Below, one piece after another: positions 18,797 to 26,200 of a stretch of DNA of 64,000 nucleotides (within the stretch, counting starts at the first letter, position 1; the number at the start of each line of letters is the position of its first letter). The notes beneath the pieces were generated by a model. That model saw only the letters and a program-made list of their open reading frames with translations, had not been told where the DNA came from and ran no database searches. The DNA comes from Streptomyces sp. R302. Lineage in GTDB: Bacteria > Actinomycetota > Actinomycetes > Streptomycetales > Streptomycetaceae. Made by a program: the position numbers and the translations under genes. Where the stretch lies: positions 310,001 to 374,000 of the forward strand of contig NZ_JABBGE010000002.1 of NCBI RefSeq assembly GCF_012927245.1, given 5' to 3'.

Positions 18797-20925
18797 CCGC
18801 AGGCGCCGATCCTCTCGACCTCCTCCACCCCGGCCTGGTCCACCACATCGTCAACACCCTGGGGTGGCCCGGGCTCCGCCCGCTCCAGGAGGAGTCGATC
18901 ACCCCGCTGATGAACGGCTCCGATGCCGTGCTGCTCGCGCCGACGGCAGGCGGGAAGACCGAGGCCGCGTCCTTCCCGCTGCTGTCGAGGATGGAGCGGG
19001 AACGGTGGAGCGGCACGTCCCTCCTGTACGTCTGCCCGCTGAAGGCGCTCCTGAACAACCTGCTTCCCCGGCTGGAGACGTACGCCTCCTGGCTGGGCCG
19101 GACGGCGGCACTGTGGCACGGTGACGTGGCGCAGTCCCGGCGCGGACGCGTTCTGCGCGAGCGGCCGGACATCCTGCTGACCACCCCGGAATCCCTCGAG
19201 GCGATGCTGGTCAGTGCGAAAGTCGACCACCATGCCTTCTTCTCGGGACTGCGAGCGATCGTCGTCGACGAGGTGCATGCGTTCGCCGGAGACGACCGGG
19301 GGTGGCACCTGCTAGCCGTGCTGGAACGTCTGGAACGTGTCGCCGGACGACCCGTCCAACGTGTCGGACTCTCCGCCACCGTCGGCAATCCCGACCAGCT
19401 CCTCGAGTGGCTCCAGGGAGCGGGCGCCGGCAAGCGGCCCGCCCGGGTCGTGGCCCCGCACCTGCGTGAGACCTCTCCGGCGCTCCCACCGCCGGGCGAG
19501 GTACAACTCGACTACGTCGGCTCCCTGGCCAACGCGGCGACGGTCATCGCGGCTCTGCACCAGGGTGAGAAGCGTCTGGTGTTCTGCGAGTCGCGCAAGC
19601 AGGTGGAGGAGCTCGGCGCGAGTCTCCGCGCCAAGGGCGTGACCACCTTCCTCTCCCACGCCTCCCTCTCCGCAGACGAGCGCCGACGAGCGGAGGACGC
19701 CTTCGCCGAGGCCCGTGACTGCGTCATCGTCTCCACCAGCACCCTGGAGCTGGGCATCGACGTGGGAGACCTGGACCGGGTCGTCCAGATCGACGCGCCC
19801 GGCACCGTCGCCTCGTTCCTCCAGCGCCTCGGACGCACGGGCCGTCGGCCGGGATCCGTACGGAACTGCCTGTTCCTCGCCACCGACGAGGCCGGACTGC
19901 TGTCGGCCGCGTCTCTGCTACTGCTCTGGGGCCGTGGCTGGGTCGAACCCGTGACCCCGCCCCCCGAGCCCCGGCACATCGCGGCTCAGCAGGTGCTCGC
20001 GCTGTGCCTTCAGGAACATCGGGTCGGGGACCGGCTGTGGCAGGAGTGGTGGGGAGGACTCGGCCCGTTCGGTCCGCCCGCCGCCCCGGTCGTACGTCAT
20101 CTGGTCGCGGAGGGCTTCCTGGACCAGGACGGCGGCCTGCTGTTCATCGGCCCGGAGGCCGAGAAGCGCTTCGGGTACCGGCATTTCATGGATCTCACGG
20201 CGGTGTTCACCGCGGCTCCGGAGTTCACCGTTCTGGCCGGCCGTACGGAGATCGGTTCGACGGACCCCGCCCTGCTGACGGACGAGATCGTCGGACCCCG
20301 GCGGCTGCTGCTCGCCGGGCGCAGCTGGCAGGTCACCTCCATCGACTGGTCCCGGCGCCGCTGTTTCGTCGAGCCGGCGGACGGAGGCGGGCGGGCCCGC
20401 TGGGGTGGCGTCGGCTTCCCTCAAGGGTCTTCGTACGATCTCACCCGGGCCGTTCGCGACGTGCTGCTCGGCTCGGATCCCCCTGTGGCCCTCACCCGGC
20501 GCGCCGAGAACGCCCTCGCGCAAGCGCGCGAGTCGAACGCCGAACTGGTGCATCCCGGCGGTTCGCTGATCATCCGCGGGCGAAGGGACACCAACGTCCG
20601 TTGGTGGACGTGGGCCGGCTATCGCGCCAACGCGACCCTGGCCGCCAGCCTCGGGACGGTGACGGACCCCCTGCAACGCCCCACCTCCGCCTACCTCCGG
20701 CTGCGCGAGGACCTGACCGCGGAGGAGTGGCGCAAGGCCGTCGCGGAGGCCGCCCGTCAGCTTTGTTTGCCTGCCGTTGATCCTCGTGCGGTGACCGGCC
20801 TCAAGTTCAGTGCCGCTCTGCCTCCACGGCTGGCTGAGGCCACGCTCGCCGCCCGGCTGGCCGATCTCGAGGGCGCCTCTGCGGTTCTACGGGAGCCGAC
20901 CAGGTTCACGTGGAGCCTGGCATGA
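18793..20925 (+). CDS. brxHI: BREX-2 Lhr-like DEVH helicase BrxHI
   Basis: A superfamily 2 helicase of 710 residues. Motif I is APTAGGKT at 49-56, motif II DEVH at 159-162, motif III SAT follows, and motif VI reads QRLGRTGRR. The C-terminal 250 residues correspond to the Lhr-type accessory region. The GTG start overlaps the brxD stop (GTGA at 18793-18796). A hairpin follows immediately, which closes the BREX locus. In BREX-2 this helicase is a standard component; whether it acts on phage DNA or on complex assembly is not resolved. Confidence 0.92.
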   Translation: MTAGADPLDLLHPGLVHHIVNTLGWPGLRPLQEESITPLMNGSDAVLLAPTAGGKTEAASFPLLSRMERERWSGTSLLYVCPLKALLNNLLPRLETYASWLGRTAALWHGDVAQSRRGRVLRERPDILLTTPESLEAMLVSAKVDHHAFFSGLRAIVVDEVHAFAGDDRGWHLLAVLERLERVAGRPVQRVGLSATVGNPDQLLEWLQGAGAGKRPARVVAPHLRETSPALPPPGEVQLDYVGSLANAATVIAALHQGEKRLVFCESRKQVEELGASLRAKGVTTFLSHASLSADERRRAEDAFAEARDCVIVSTSTLELGIDVGDLDRVVQIDAPGTVASFLQRLGRTGRRPGSVRNCLFLATDEAGLLSAASLLLLWGRGWVEPVTPPPEPRHIAAQQVLALCLQEHRVGDRLWQEWWGGLGPFGPPAAPVVRHLVAEGFLDQDGGLLFIGPEAEKRFGYRHFMDLTAVFTAAPEFTVLAGRTEIGSTDPALLTDEIVGPRRLLLAGRSWQVTSIDWSRRRCFVEPADGGGRARWGGVGFPQGSSYDLTRAVRDVLLGSDPPVALTRRAENALAQARESNAELVHPGGSLIIRGRRDTNVRWWTWAGYRANATLAASLGTVTDPLQRPTSAYLRLREDLTAEEWRKAVAEAARQLCLPAVDPRAVTGLKFSAALPPRLAEATLAARLADLEGASAVLREPTRFTWSLA

Positions 20926-20932
20926 CATGCGA

Positions 20933-20968
20933 GACCCTGTCCCCGGTGGAGACTCTGGGGACAGGGTC
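20933..20968. terminator. Terminator at the end of the BREX locus
   Basis: A 12-bp perfect stem, GACCCTGTCCCC at 20933-20944 and its complement at 20957-20968, with a 12-nt loop. It lies between brxHI and the convergent M4 protease gene and likely serves both. Confidence 0.8.
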
Positions 20969-20977
20969 CTTCGTGCG

Positions 20978-22549
20978 CTACTTGACGTTGACGGCCTTCC
21001 AGGCGGCGTTGACCGCGTTGTATTCGGGGGAGGTTGCGCCGTAGAGGTCGGTGGCCGCCGAGAGGGTGGCGGTGCGGGCGCCGGCGTAGGTGGTGCTGGA
21101 GGTCATGTAGGTGGTGAGGGCCTTGTACCAGATCTGGTAGGCCTTCTGGCGGCCTATGCCGGTGAGGGTGGAGTTGTCGTAGGTCGGGGAGTTGTAGGTG
21201 ACTCCGTTGATGGTCTTGGTGCCGCTGCCTTCGGCCAGGAGGTAGAAGAAGTGGTTGGCCGGGCCCGAGGAGTAGTGGACGTCCAGGCGGCCGAGGCTGT
21301 TGGACCAGTAGTCGGCGGAGTTGCCGTCCCTGCTGGGCTTGTCCATGTAGCGGAGCGGGGTGCCGTTGCCGCGGATGTCGATCTTCTCGCCGATGAGGTA
21401 GTCGCCCGCGTCGGAGGCGTTGTCGGCGTAGAACTCGACGGAGGTGCCGAGGATGTCGGAGGTGGCCTCGTTGAGGCCGCCGGACTCCTTGTTGTAGCGG
21501 AGGTTCGCCGTGGAGGCGGTGAGGCCGTGGGTCATCTCGTGGCCGGCGACGTCGAGGGAGGTCAGCGGCTTGGCGTTGCCGGCGCCGTCGCCGTACGTCA
21601 TGCAGAAGCAGGAGTCGGACCAGAAGGCGTTGACGTACGCGTTGCCGTAGTGGACGCGGGAGTAGGCGGCGACGCCGTCGCCGCGGATGCCGTTGCGGCC
21701 GAGCTCGTTCTTGTAGAAGTCCCAGGTGACGGCCGCGCCGTAGTGGGCGTCGGCGGCCGCGGTCTCGCGGTTGCTCGCGAGGCCGTTGCCCCACGTGTCG
21801 GTGGAGTTGGTGAAGAGGGTGCCGGTGCCGCTGGTGGCGCCCTTCAGGTCGTACGTCTTGTGACCGCCGCGAGCCGCGTCCGTGAGGCTGTAGCCGGGGG
21901 CCGTGCCGAGGGTGACCTGGCCGCTGTACTGGGTGTTGCCGACGCCCGTCTCGATCGCCTCGTAGGAGTACAGCTCCTTGCCGGTGGCGGCGTCCGTGAC
22001 GATGTGGCGCTCGCTCGGCGTGCCGTCGTGCTGGAGCCCCTTCTCCACGGTCTCCCAGGCGAGGACCGGCTTGCCGGTCGCCGCCCAGATCACCTTGCGG
22101 GCGCCTTCGCGGGCCTTCTCCGCCGTGGCCGTGGCCGGGAGGGCTATGCGGGCCTTCGTCGCCTTGGTGGTGGTGCGGGTGCCGTTCTTCTTGTGGTGGA
22201 CGACGAGGTCGCCGCCGAGGACCGGGAGGCCGTCGTAGGTCCGCTCGTAGCGGGTGTGGACGGTGCCGTCCGCGTCCTTGACGACGTCGCGGACGACCAG
22301 CTTCTCCCGGTCGGTGAGGCCGATCGCACGGGCGGTGGCGGCGGCGGACGCCTGGGCCTGCTGGATCGCGGCGGCCCGCTGGGGGGCGCTGAGGACGAGG
22401 GCGGTGGCCCCGGCCTCGATGCCGGTCTCGTTGACCGCCGCGGCTCCGGCGGTTCCGGTCTGGACTCCGACGACGGCCATGGCGGCCGTGGCGACGAGGG
22501 CGGCGGTGCGGACGGCGGTCCGGCGGTGCGAGGACTGCTGGCGGATCAC
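20978..22549 (-). CDS. Secreted M4-family (thermolysin-like) neutral metalloprotease
   Basis: A preproenzyme of 523 residues. A twin-positive N terminus and hydrophobic stretch (about 1-38) form a signal peptide, followed by an FTP/PepSY-type propeptide. The zinc site is HEMTH at 337-341 with the catalytic Glu 338, and the third ligand is Glu 361 in GGLNEATSD. A downstream DVHYSSG is the substrate-binding His region. The GTG start at 22549 has AAGGAG seven bases upstream. It should be exported and degrade extracellular protein for nutrition. The gene is single and ends facing brxHI. Confidence 0.95.
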   Translation of the reverse strand: MIRQQSSHRRTAVRTAALVATAAMAVVGVQTGTAGAAAVNETGIEAGATALVLSAPQRAAAIQQAQASAAATARAIGLTDREKLVVRDVVKDADGTVHTRYERTYDGLPVLGGDLVVHHKKNGTRTTTKATKARIALPATATAEKAREGARKVIWAATGKPVLAWETVEKGLQHDGTPSERHIVTDAATGKELYSYEAIETGVGNTQYSGQVTLGTAPGYSLTDAARGGHKTYDLKGATSGTGTLFTNSTDTWGNGLASNRETAAADAHYGAAVTWDFYKNELGRNGIRGDGVAAYSRVHYGNAYVNAFWSDSCFCMTYGDGAGNAKPLTSLDVAGHEMTHGLTASTANLRYNKESGGLNEATSDILGTSVEFYADNASDAGDYLIGEKIDIRGNGTPLRYMDKPSRDGNSADYWSNSLGRLDVHYSSGPANHFFYLLAEGSGTKTINGVTYNSPTYDNSTLTGIGRQKAYQIWYKALTTYMTSSTTYAGARTATLSAATDLYGATSPEYNAVNAAWKAVNVK

Positions 22550-22739
22550 GCGGGCTCCTTCGCTGAAACGCGTGGGGGTTCATGTGGGGGGTGACGCGGT
22601 GGGGAGCGTGCCAGGAGAACCAGCTATTTGACAGGTATGCAACAAGAATTTGACCATCTGTTGTCCGAAGGACGGCGCGGGGTGTCCGCTATGCGGCATC
22701 CCAACCCGGCTTGGAGTGGGGGTGGTTCGGGCATGACTC

Positions 22740-22774
22740 GGGCCCCCTGCCTCCGGGAGGGAGGCAGGGGGCCC
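22740..22774. terminator. Strong hairpin downstream of ku
   Basis: A 15-bp perfect stem, GGGCCCCCTGCCTCC at 22740-22754 and its complement at 22760-22774, with a 5-nt loop. It lies in the 336-bp gap between the M4 protease start (22549) and the ku stop (22886), on the 3' side of ku. The rest of that gap, 22550-22739, holds only the protease promoter region; I see no gene there. Confidence 0.8.
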
Positions 22775-22803
22775 GTGGGGGGGGGTGGGGGGCGTCTCGG
22801 GTC

Positions 22804-22851
22804 GGGGTGGTGGCGGGGTGGGGTGGTGGCGGGGTGGGGTGGTGGCGGGGT
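22804..22851. repeat. Three perfect 16-bp G-rich tandem repeats
   Basis: The unit GGGGTGGTGGCGGGGT occurs three times without change (22804-22819, 22820-22835, 22836-22851), with decayed copies on both sides from about 22775 to 22883. The plus strand has many runs of three to four G, so it could form G-quadruplexes. It lies directly after the ku stop, between the gene and its terminator. Confidence 0.9.
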
Positions 22852-22885
22852 GGGGGCGGGTCCGGGTGGTGGCGGGGCGGGTTCG

Positions 22886-23890
22886 TCAGGCTGTGCGCTT
22901 CTTCGGTGCCGCCTTCTTCGGTGCCGCCTTCTTGGGCGTCGCCTTCTTCGTCGCCGACTTCGTCTTCGCCGTCGCCTTCTTCGCCGTCGTCTTCGCGGGC
23001 GTCTTCGCGGGCGTCTTCTTCGCGGCCGCCGTCTTCTTCGCCGGGGCCTTCTTCGCCGTCTTCTTCGCCCGGCCGCTCTCGATGTCCGTGACCTCCGCCG
23101 GCTCGCCCCGGGCCTCCTTCGCCTCGCGGACGCTCTTCTCCAGCGCCGCCATCAGGTCGATCACCTGGCCGCCGCCGCCCTCCTCGCCCGGCTCCGGGGG
23201 TGCCACGCCCTCGCCGCCGGCCGCCTTCGCGGCGATCATCTCCTCGACCGCCTCGCGGTAGTCGTCGTGGAGGGTGCTGATGTCGACCTCGCCGAGCGTG
23301 GCCATCAGGGCGTCCGCCAGGTCGAGTTCGGCGTCACGGACCGTCACCGGCGTCTCGGGGGCGACGCCTTCGGGGGCCCTGATCTCGTCGGGCCAGAGCA
23401 GGCCGTGCATGGCGATCACGTCGTCCACCACCCGGAGCATGCCCAGGCGTTCGCGGCCCCGGAGGGCGTACTTCGCCACCGCCACCTTCTCGCTGCGCTT
23501 CAGCGCCTCGCGGAGGAGGGTGTACGGCTTGGCGGCCGGCACGCCGTTGGCGGAGAGGTAGTACGCGGCGTCCATCTGGAGCGGGTCGATGTCGCCCGCC
23601 GGGACGAAGGCGACGATCTCGATCGTCTTGGCCGTGGGCAGCGGCAGCGCGGCCAGGTCCTCGTCGGTGATCGGGATCATGGTCCCGTCGGCGTCCTCGT
23701 ACGCCTTCCCGATCTCGGACTGCGCGACCTCCTCGCCGTCCAGCTCGCAGACCTTCCGGTAGCGGATCCGGCCGCCGTCCTCGACGTGGATCTGGCGGAA
23801 GGAGACGGAACGGCTCTCGGTGGCGTTCACGAGCTTGATCGGGATGCTGACCAGGCCGAAGGATATGGCGCCGTTCCAGATCGATCGCAC
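22886..23890 (-). CDS. ku: Ku, DNA end-binding protein of bacterial NHEJ
   Basis: A protein of 334 residues. Residues about 1-255 form the Ku core that encircles DNA ends (opening RSIWNGAISFGLVSIPIKL, a bacterial Ku hallmark). From about 275 to the end runs a Lys/Ala/Pro-rich tail of repeated KKAPAK-like units, resembling histone H1 tails; such tails in actinomycete Ku aid DNA binding and ligase recruitment. The GTG start at 23890 has AAGGGG seven bases upstream. It is divergent from the LigD polymerase gene across 50 bases, so the end-joining genes share a promoter region. Confidence 0.96.
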   Translation of the reverse strand: MRSIWNGAISFGLVSIPIKLVNATESRSVSFRQIHVEDGGRIRYRKVCELDGEEVAQSEIGKAYEDADGTMIPITDEDLAALPLPTAKTIEIVAFVPAGDIDPLQMDAAYYLSANGVPAAKPYTLLREALKRSEKVAVAKYALRGRERLGMLRVVDDVIAMHGLLWPDEIRAPEGVAPETPVTVRDAELDLADALMATLGEVDISTLHDDYREAVEEMIAAKAAGGEGVAPPEPGEEGGGGQVIDLMAALEKSVREAKEARGEPAEVTDIESGRAKKTAKKAPAKKTAAAKKTPAKTPAKTTAKKATAKTKSATKKATPKKAAPKKAAPKKRTA

Positions 23891-23940
23891 GGTTCATCCC
23901 CTTCATGCCGGTATAGCGGGAAACGTGGGAGTCTCATCGT

Positions 23941-24825
23941 ATGACGCCCATCACAGAGGTGGCGGGGCGGCGCATCACGCTCAGTAACCTCGGCAAGGTC
24001 ATCCACCCGGCCACCGGCACCACCAAGGGCGAGCTGCTGCACTACTACGCCACCGTGGAGGCCGCGATACTGCCGCATCTGCGCGACCGGCCCGTCTCCT
24101 TCCTGCGCTATCCGGACGGGCCGGGGGGCCAGCTCTTCTTCACCAAGAATCCGCCGCCCGGTACGCCCGCCTGGGTGGCCACCACCCCCGTGCCGCGCAC
24201 CGAGGATCCGCGGGCCCGGCAGGTGATGATCCAGGACCTGCCGTCGCTGGTGTGGGCGTCCAACCTGGTCCCGGAGTTCCACACCCCGCAGTGGACGGCC
24301 TCCGCCCCGGCCGTCGCCGACCGGCTCGTGCTCGATCTCGACCCGGGGGCGCCCGCGACCGTCGTCGACTGCTGCCGGGTCGCGCTCCACCTGCGGGAAC
24401 GGCTCGCCGCGGACGGTCTGGAGGCCTTCGCCAAGACCTCAGGGGCGAAGGGGCTCCATCTGCTCGTCCCGGTGGTGCCGACGCCGTCCGAGTCCGTCTC
24501 CGCCTACGCGAAACGGCTCGCCCTCGACGCGGAGGCGGAGCTGCCGCGGCTCGTGACGCACCGGATGGCGAAGGCCCTGCGCGCCGGGAAGGTCTTCGTC
24601 GACCACAGCCAGAACGCCGCCGCCAAGACCACCGCCACCCCCTACACCCTCCGCGCCCGCGCGCGGCCCACCGTCTCCGCGCCGGTCACCTGGGAGGAGG
24701 TCGAGGCCTGCGCCGCCGCCGACGACCTGGTCTTCATGATGGGCGACATCGCGCCACGTCTGGAGCGGTACGGGGAACTCCTCGGGCCCCTGTTCGACGC
24801 CGGGCGGGCCGGAGGTGTGCCGTGA
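23941..24825 (+). CDS. LigD polymerase domain (primase-type NHEJ polymerase)
   Basis: A protein of 294 residues comprising only the LigD polymerase (archaeo-eukaryotic primase fold) domain, which fills in gaps at broken ends. The metal-binding pair is in DLDPG at 132-136; KTSGAKGLH and a later VDHSQN are the other family motifs. The phosphoesterase domain of one-piece LigD is absent, and the ligase is encoded by the next gene, which overlaps this stop by GTGA. This split arrangement is common in Streptomyces. The ATG at 23941 leaves 50 bases to the divergent ku gene. Confidence 0.93.
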   Translation: MTPITEVAGRRITLSNLGKVIHPATGTTKGELLHYYATVEAAILPHLRDRPVSFLRYPDGPGGQLFFTKNPPPGTPAWVATTPVPRTEDPRARQVMIQDLPSLVWASNLVPEFHTPQWTASAPAVADRLVLDLDPGAPATVVDCCRVALHLRERLAADGLEAFAKTSGAKGLHLLVPVVPTPSESVSAYAKRLALDAEAELPRLVTHRMAKALRAGKVFVDHSQNAAAKTTATPYTLRARARPTVSAPVTWEEVEACAAADDLVFMMGDIAPRLERYGELLGPLFDAGRAGGVP

Positions 24826-25781
24826 GCGGCGGAAGCGGCGGGAGCAGCAGCGGGAGCAACGGGAGCAGCGGGAGTGGGGGCGGTCGCGGAGTCGTGCTCG
24901 TGCCGCCCGTGGACGTCATGCGGCCGCGGGCCGCCGACGAGATCCCCCCGCAGGCGCCGGCGCCGCGGGAGCTCCAGTACTCCCTCAAGCTCGACGGGTT
25001 CCGGGCGCTCGCGTTCGTCCTGGAGGGCGGGCGGGTGGTGCTCCAGTCGCGGTCCCGGCGCGACCTCTCCCCCGAGTTCCCGGACATCGCGGCCGCCCTG
25101 GCCGGGCGGCTGCCGCCCGGGATCGTGCTCGACGGCGAGCTGTGCGCGTACCGAGAGGGGCGGATCAGCTTCCCCGACCTACTGCGCTCGCACGCCGACC
25201 GGGTACGGGGCGGGGTCCCCGTCTCGTACATCGCCTTCGACCTGCTCGCCGTGCCCGGCCGGGACGTACGGGCGCTGCCGCTGCGCGACCGCTGGGAGCT
25301 GCTCGGTGCGGCGCTGAGCGAGGCGGGCCCGCCGCTCCAGCGGGTGCTGGCCACCGAGGACGAGGAGACCGCGCGCGGCTGGTTCCGCGACCTGCGGCAC
25401 GCGGGCGTGGAGGGGATCGTCGCCAAGCGCCTGGACTCGGCGTACCGCCCCGGCTCCACCTGGTCCTGGCGGAAGGTCCGGCACGCGGAGACGGTGGACG
25501 CGGAGCTGATCGGGCTCGTGGGGCCGGCCGACCGGCCCCGGGCGCTGCTCGTGCGGCTCGCGGACGGGCGGACCCTGACGACCACGCCCCGGCTCACCCC
25601 GACGCAGGCCCGGAAGGTCGCCGCCGCGGTCGCCGCGAGCGGGGGCGACGTGACCGCGGGCACCGATCCCGAACACGGGCCCGTGCTGCGGATCGCGCGG
25701 CCTGCGGCGGTGGAGCTGCGGCAGGTCGCGGGGCGGCACGGGGCGCCGGCGTTCGTACGGTTCCGGCGGGAGGGGGTGTGA
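24822..25781 (+). CDS. ATP-dependent DNA ligase of the NHEJ set
   Basis: A ligase of about 319 residues. The catalytic lysine is Lys 56 in the motif KLDGFR; further motifs are VLDGELCA, FDLLAV and EGIVAKR, then a C-terminal OB-fold region. The GTG start at 24822 overlaps the polymerase stop and gives an odd N terminus of about 22 Gly/Ser residues, which may act as a flexible tether to the polymerase. It seals ends held by Ku. No phosphoesterase domain is present. Confidence 0.92.
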   Translation: MSGGSGGSSSGSNGSSGSGGGRGVVLVPPVDVMRPRAADEIPPQAPAPRELQYSLKLDGFRALAFVLEGGRVVLQSRSRRDLSPEFPDIAAALAGRLPPGIVLDGELCAYREGRISFPDLLRSHADRVRGGVPVSYIAFDLLAVPGRDVRALPLRDRWELLGAALSEAGPPLQRVLATEDEETARGWFRDLRHAGVEGIVAKRLDSAYRPGSTWSWRKVRHAETVDAELIGLVGPADRPRALLVRLADGRTLTTTPRLTPTQARKVAAAVAASGGDVTAGTDPEHGPVLRIARPAAVELRQVAGRHGAPAFVRFRREGV

Positions 25782-25864
25782 AGGTCTGTGAGGGGGCGAG
25801 GAGGTGCGAGGGGGTACGAGGGGGTACGAGGGGTGAAGGGTCCGACGGATACGACAGATGTGAT

Positions 25865-26053
25865 GGATGCGAGGGGTGTGGCCTGTGTGACGGATGCGAG
25901 GGATGTGGCCTGTGGGGCCGGGAGCCCGGTGGTGTCCTTCGGCCCACGCGCGCGTGCCTCCTCCCGCCCCCGCGCCACGCGCGCGTACCGTCCGTCGTCA
26001 CCTCCCACGCGCGCGTACCGTCCGTCACCTCGACCCCGCATGCGTACCGTCCG
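25865..26053. repeat. Two sets of direct repeats in the gap before the HEAT gene
   Basis: The gap 25782-26200 holds no gene I can support. It contains a near-identical 23-bp pair (25865-25887 and 25892-25914, one mismatch) and, further on, a 22-bp pair CCACGCGCGCGTACCGTCCG plus TC at 25975-25996 and 26005-26026, 30 bases apart, with a shorter third copy around 26038-26053. The second set lies 150-230 bases upstream of the HEAT start and could be a protein-binding array. Confidence 0.7.
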
Positions 26054-26200
26054 CAACGGCCGGACCACGGCCCGTACATGGCGCAAACCGAGCGCAACGT
26101 CAGCCCTCGGCACGGTGCGTGACGCCTGTTCGGCGTCGATGTCCTTCCGTTGGTGCACACTTGCTGCCTGGTAAGCGCTCACGGGGAAGGCGGCCTGGCC

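Noticed and set aside
2-20925. The defence region considered as a prophage or integrative element
   Set aside because: I saw no integrase, tRNA end, att-like direct repeats, phage structural genes or conjugation genes; only pglX shows a local composition change.
22775-22883. G-rich tandem repeats considered as a CRISPR array
   Set aside because: Units are contiguous with no unique spacers, and no cas genes are present. The same reasoning excludes 63126-63197.
25788-26174. A 128-residue plus-strand frame between the ligase and HEAT genes
   Set aside because: It is made of the direct repeats translated (Arg/Ala/Thr-rich), with no ribosome site and no domain.
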